64,000 nt of DNA from Apostichopus japonicus (lineage: Eukaryota > Echinodermata > Holothuroidea > Aspidochirotida > Stichopodidae). How positions within the stretch are numbered: position 1 is the first letter of the stretch; each line of letters starts with the position of its first letter. The stretch lies in assembly GCF_037975245.1 (NCBI RefSeq), contig NC_092582.1, forward strand, positions 21,290,577 to 21,354,576, in the 5' to 3' direction. The position numbers and the translations under genes were made by a program. Below the pieces are notes generated by a model. It did not search any database. It was not told the origin of the DNA and worked only from the letters and a program-made list of their open reading frames with translations. Of the stretch, positions 61,950 to 64,000 are shown one piece after another.

Positions 61950-62720
61950 GAACTTCATGGGTTTTTTGTACGTGGATGCACCTTATAAAGTAGAAGAAAC
62001 CATACATTTCTGTGGGGATCAAAGGTCATTTTGGCCATATTGATCATGTTGCTATATGTGTAGTGGTCAAACTGTTGTTTCATTATTCCTTGCCAGAGGC
62101 AAAATGAATCTATGTGACCCCCTTGGCTTGTTAATATAACTGAAGTAGTCAACTATAGATTAACTTCATACTTGGTTTGTATGTCCCCATTGTTGAGTAT
62201 AAGGAGATCATTGAAATTGGTGATGTCAAAGCAAAATCTGGCAACCTTGTAAACATGGTAACTTAAAAGCTTGGCTGTAGTTGGTGAGTACAAGAACCTT
62301 ATTGAAATTGGTGCATGTAAAAGGTCATTTGAGGTCAACAGATGTCAAAATATGGTATCTCAAAGACTAAATCTTTGTTGAAGTTCATACATGGTATGTA
62401 CACCTTTAGTACAAAAATGGAAACCTTTTCTGTGGTTTTGACCACAGAATTGAGGTCAACACAGGTCAAAGTCTGAAAATTTGAAAACTAAACAATTAAC
62501 ATCTAGGGGGCAGCTAGAATGAACTTTGCACTTCAGATGTAGATCCACCTTAGTGAGTACAAAAACTATATTCCTGTGAAGGTTAAAAAGATCATTTCTG
62601 GACAACACAGGAACTTTGAAAGTTCAGCTTAGGACTTGATACTTTGTACATAATTCTTTCTTGGTGAATATGTTAATGCAATTGAAATTGGTAGAGGTCA
62701 AATGTCATAAAAGGTCAATT
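61950..62720. repeat. GGTCA-rich repeat array
   Basis: Repeated units with GGTCATTTGAGGTCAACAGA at 62324 and GAGGTCAACACAGGTCAAAG at 62453, plus TTGGTGATGTCAAAG and TTGGTAGAGGTCAAATGTCA variants. An exact AGGTCA-TTTG-AGGTCA occurs at 62322-62337. Spacing is about 110-130 bp and copies are diverged. Confidence 0.7.
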
Positions 62721-62825
62721 TCTGTAGTCCACTTTGGCTTGAGGGTTTCAGCCATCCTGTCTTTTGCTTCAAGTGTAATCGTCAAAATGTTTATTTTGTT
62801 TTAAGTTGTCTATAACTTTATAAAA

Positions 62826-63085
62826 TTCAGCTTCACCACAAAGAAAAGGTTAAAAACACTGTATTATAAATGACCCAAAGTATATATTTTAAGTCCATCT
62901 CATTTACAAATTACAGCTTCACCACAACAAAAATTTAATACAAATATATTATAAAATGAACCAAGGTGTGTAATTTCAAGTCCAGCTCATTTACAAATTA
63001 CAGCTTCACCACAATAACAACAATAATACAAATATATTATAAAATGAACCAAGGTGTGTAATTTTTAAGTCCAGCTAATGTACAA
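62826..63085. repeat. Tandem repeat, ~87-bp unit, three copies
   Basis: Units start TTACAGCTTCACCACAA and end AAGTCCAGCTCATTTACAAA at about 62826, 62911 and 62998. The second and third are nearly identical, the first more diverged. Confidence 0.88.
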
Positions 63086-63089
63086 ACAA

Positions 63090-64000
63090 GAGAGACATGC
63101 AACACATGTTAATGTCCAGAAATTACATAGATTTATTGTGCATATATGTATGGCAAGCTTATATGCAAACATTTGTGAAATCAAGTTTCAGGGAAATATG
63201 TCAAGATTGGCCCTGCCTCCTGAAAAAATTGATATGTAAACCCTACATGTAGTTTATTCCAATTTAAAGTACTAACAGTTTGCAGCGATTGAACCAGATC
63301 AGACTTCACTCGATTGAAAAGCAAATTCCTTCTCCATATTGACTAAAAGTCAAATAAATCAATAGTTATAAAAACAAAATTAACAAAACAAAGGGTTGTT
63401 TTGTTAATCTTACAAATGTAAGGCAAATAGGTATGAAACTGTGAAACAGGGGTATAAAAGCACAAGAAATGATTATGAGGTATTAATACTAATTAATATG
63501 CACTACTTCCTACCAAACATGTAAAATGTGAATCAGAATGCCTATAGCTCAGTGATTTGTCATTCTAAGAACATTCTGTTACACTCAGCCTCAACAATTA
63601 TGTAAGTTTAACAGTTACTCTGCTAAAATGATCAGCAAGGACAAATGTGGACCTACATATCATCAAACATGAGTTTGAACCACCAATGATTAATTCTGAG
63701 TGAGCAGTACAATGTATTTGCTGTATTCATCCCTGTAATGAAGACTGGTCAACATCCCAAGATCAGTACGTAACTTGTACAAGTTGTTGAACTGAGTTTT
63801 TGACATTTTCCAATCTTCATGTGACATGACCTACGACCATTAACAAAAGAGGATCTTATAAACCAACTAATGAACATCTTATTGAGTTCAAACGCTGCAC
63901 ATTTTGAAAGGAGGCAAAGTTGGATCCATCTTGTACTTTGTATGTAATCATAATATCTCAGGCAAAGAACCTCCAGATATCAGTATATAAAAGATGCCAC
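63090..64000. other. Window end, nothing recognised
   Basis: AT-rich DNA with no exon, bounded repeat or RNA gene that I can support. Confidence 0.4.

Overview
The window is eukaryotic nuclear DNA: AT-rich, intron-dense, with GT-AG introns, AATAAA signals and many short repeats. Gene content (animal SURF6, PPP6C, RO60, a secreted phospholipase A2 and a mitochondrial seryl-tRNA synthetase paralogue) points to a non-vertebrate metazoan. Long G/C homopolymers, many hAT-type miniature elements and dispersed GGTCA-rich repeats made me favour an echinoderm, perhaps a sea cucumber; that is inference from style, not a marker match.

Five protein-coding genes can be assembled exon by exon. (1) 831-11496, minus: 17 exons, 507 codons, a SerRS-fold protein with degenerate catalytic motifs, best called Slimp-like. 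(2) 17889-22476, minus: a four-exon secreted phospholipase A2 whose exon 2/3 junction is one base short of keeping frame. (3) 29487-32641, plus: SURF6, a nucleolar ribosome-biogenesis protein, two coding exons. (4) 38345-47219, minus: PPP6C, eight coding exons, 306 codons, with one intron that fits the minor-spliceosome AT-AC class. (5) 54674-60263, plus: RO60 (TROVE plus vWA), five coding exons, 533 codons. All coding frames except the PLA2 junction close exactly across the splice sites I chose.

The genes are functionally unrelated and each appears to have its own promoter; nothing suggests an operon. Between and inside them lie repeats: a 25-bp minisatellite (1264-2118), a 65-bp tandem array (3165-3690), a 12-bp minisatellite open on both strands (12566-13300), five non-autonomous hAT-like elements with 8-bp target duplications (13780, 15765, 16779, 38637, 51267), two tRNA-derived SINEs (19310 and 56361), a decayed LINE reverse transcriptase (53420-54460), a foldback-repeat cluster around an unassigned 173-codon ORF (48880-51150), a perfect 65-bp inverted repeat in the SURF6 intron, and dispersed GGTCA-rich arrays.

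The most interesting items are the catalytically eroded SerRS paralogue, the AT-AC intron in PPP6C with a competing in-frame GT-AG reading, the off-by-one PLA2 junction, and the foldback region with its unassigned ORF. Everything was read by eye; homology is from memory of family motifs and no alignment or search was run.
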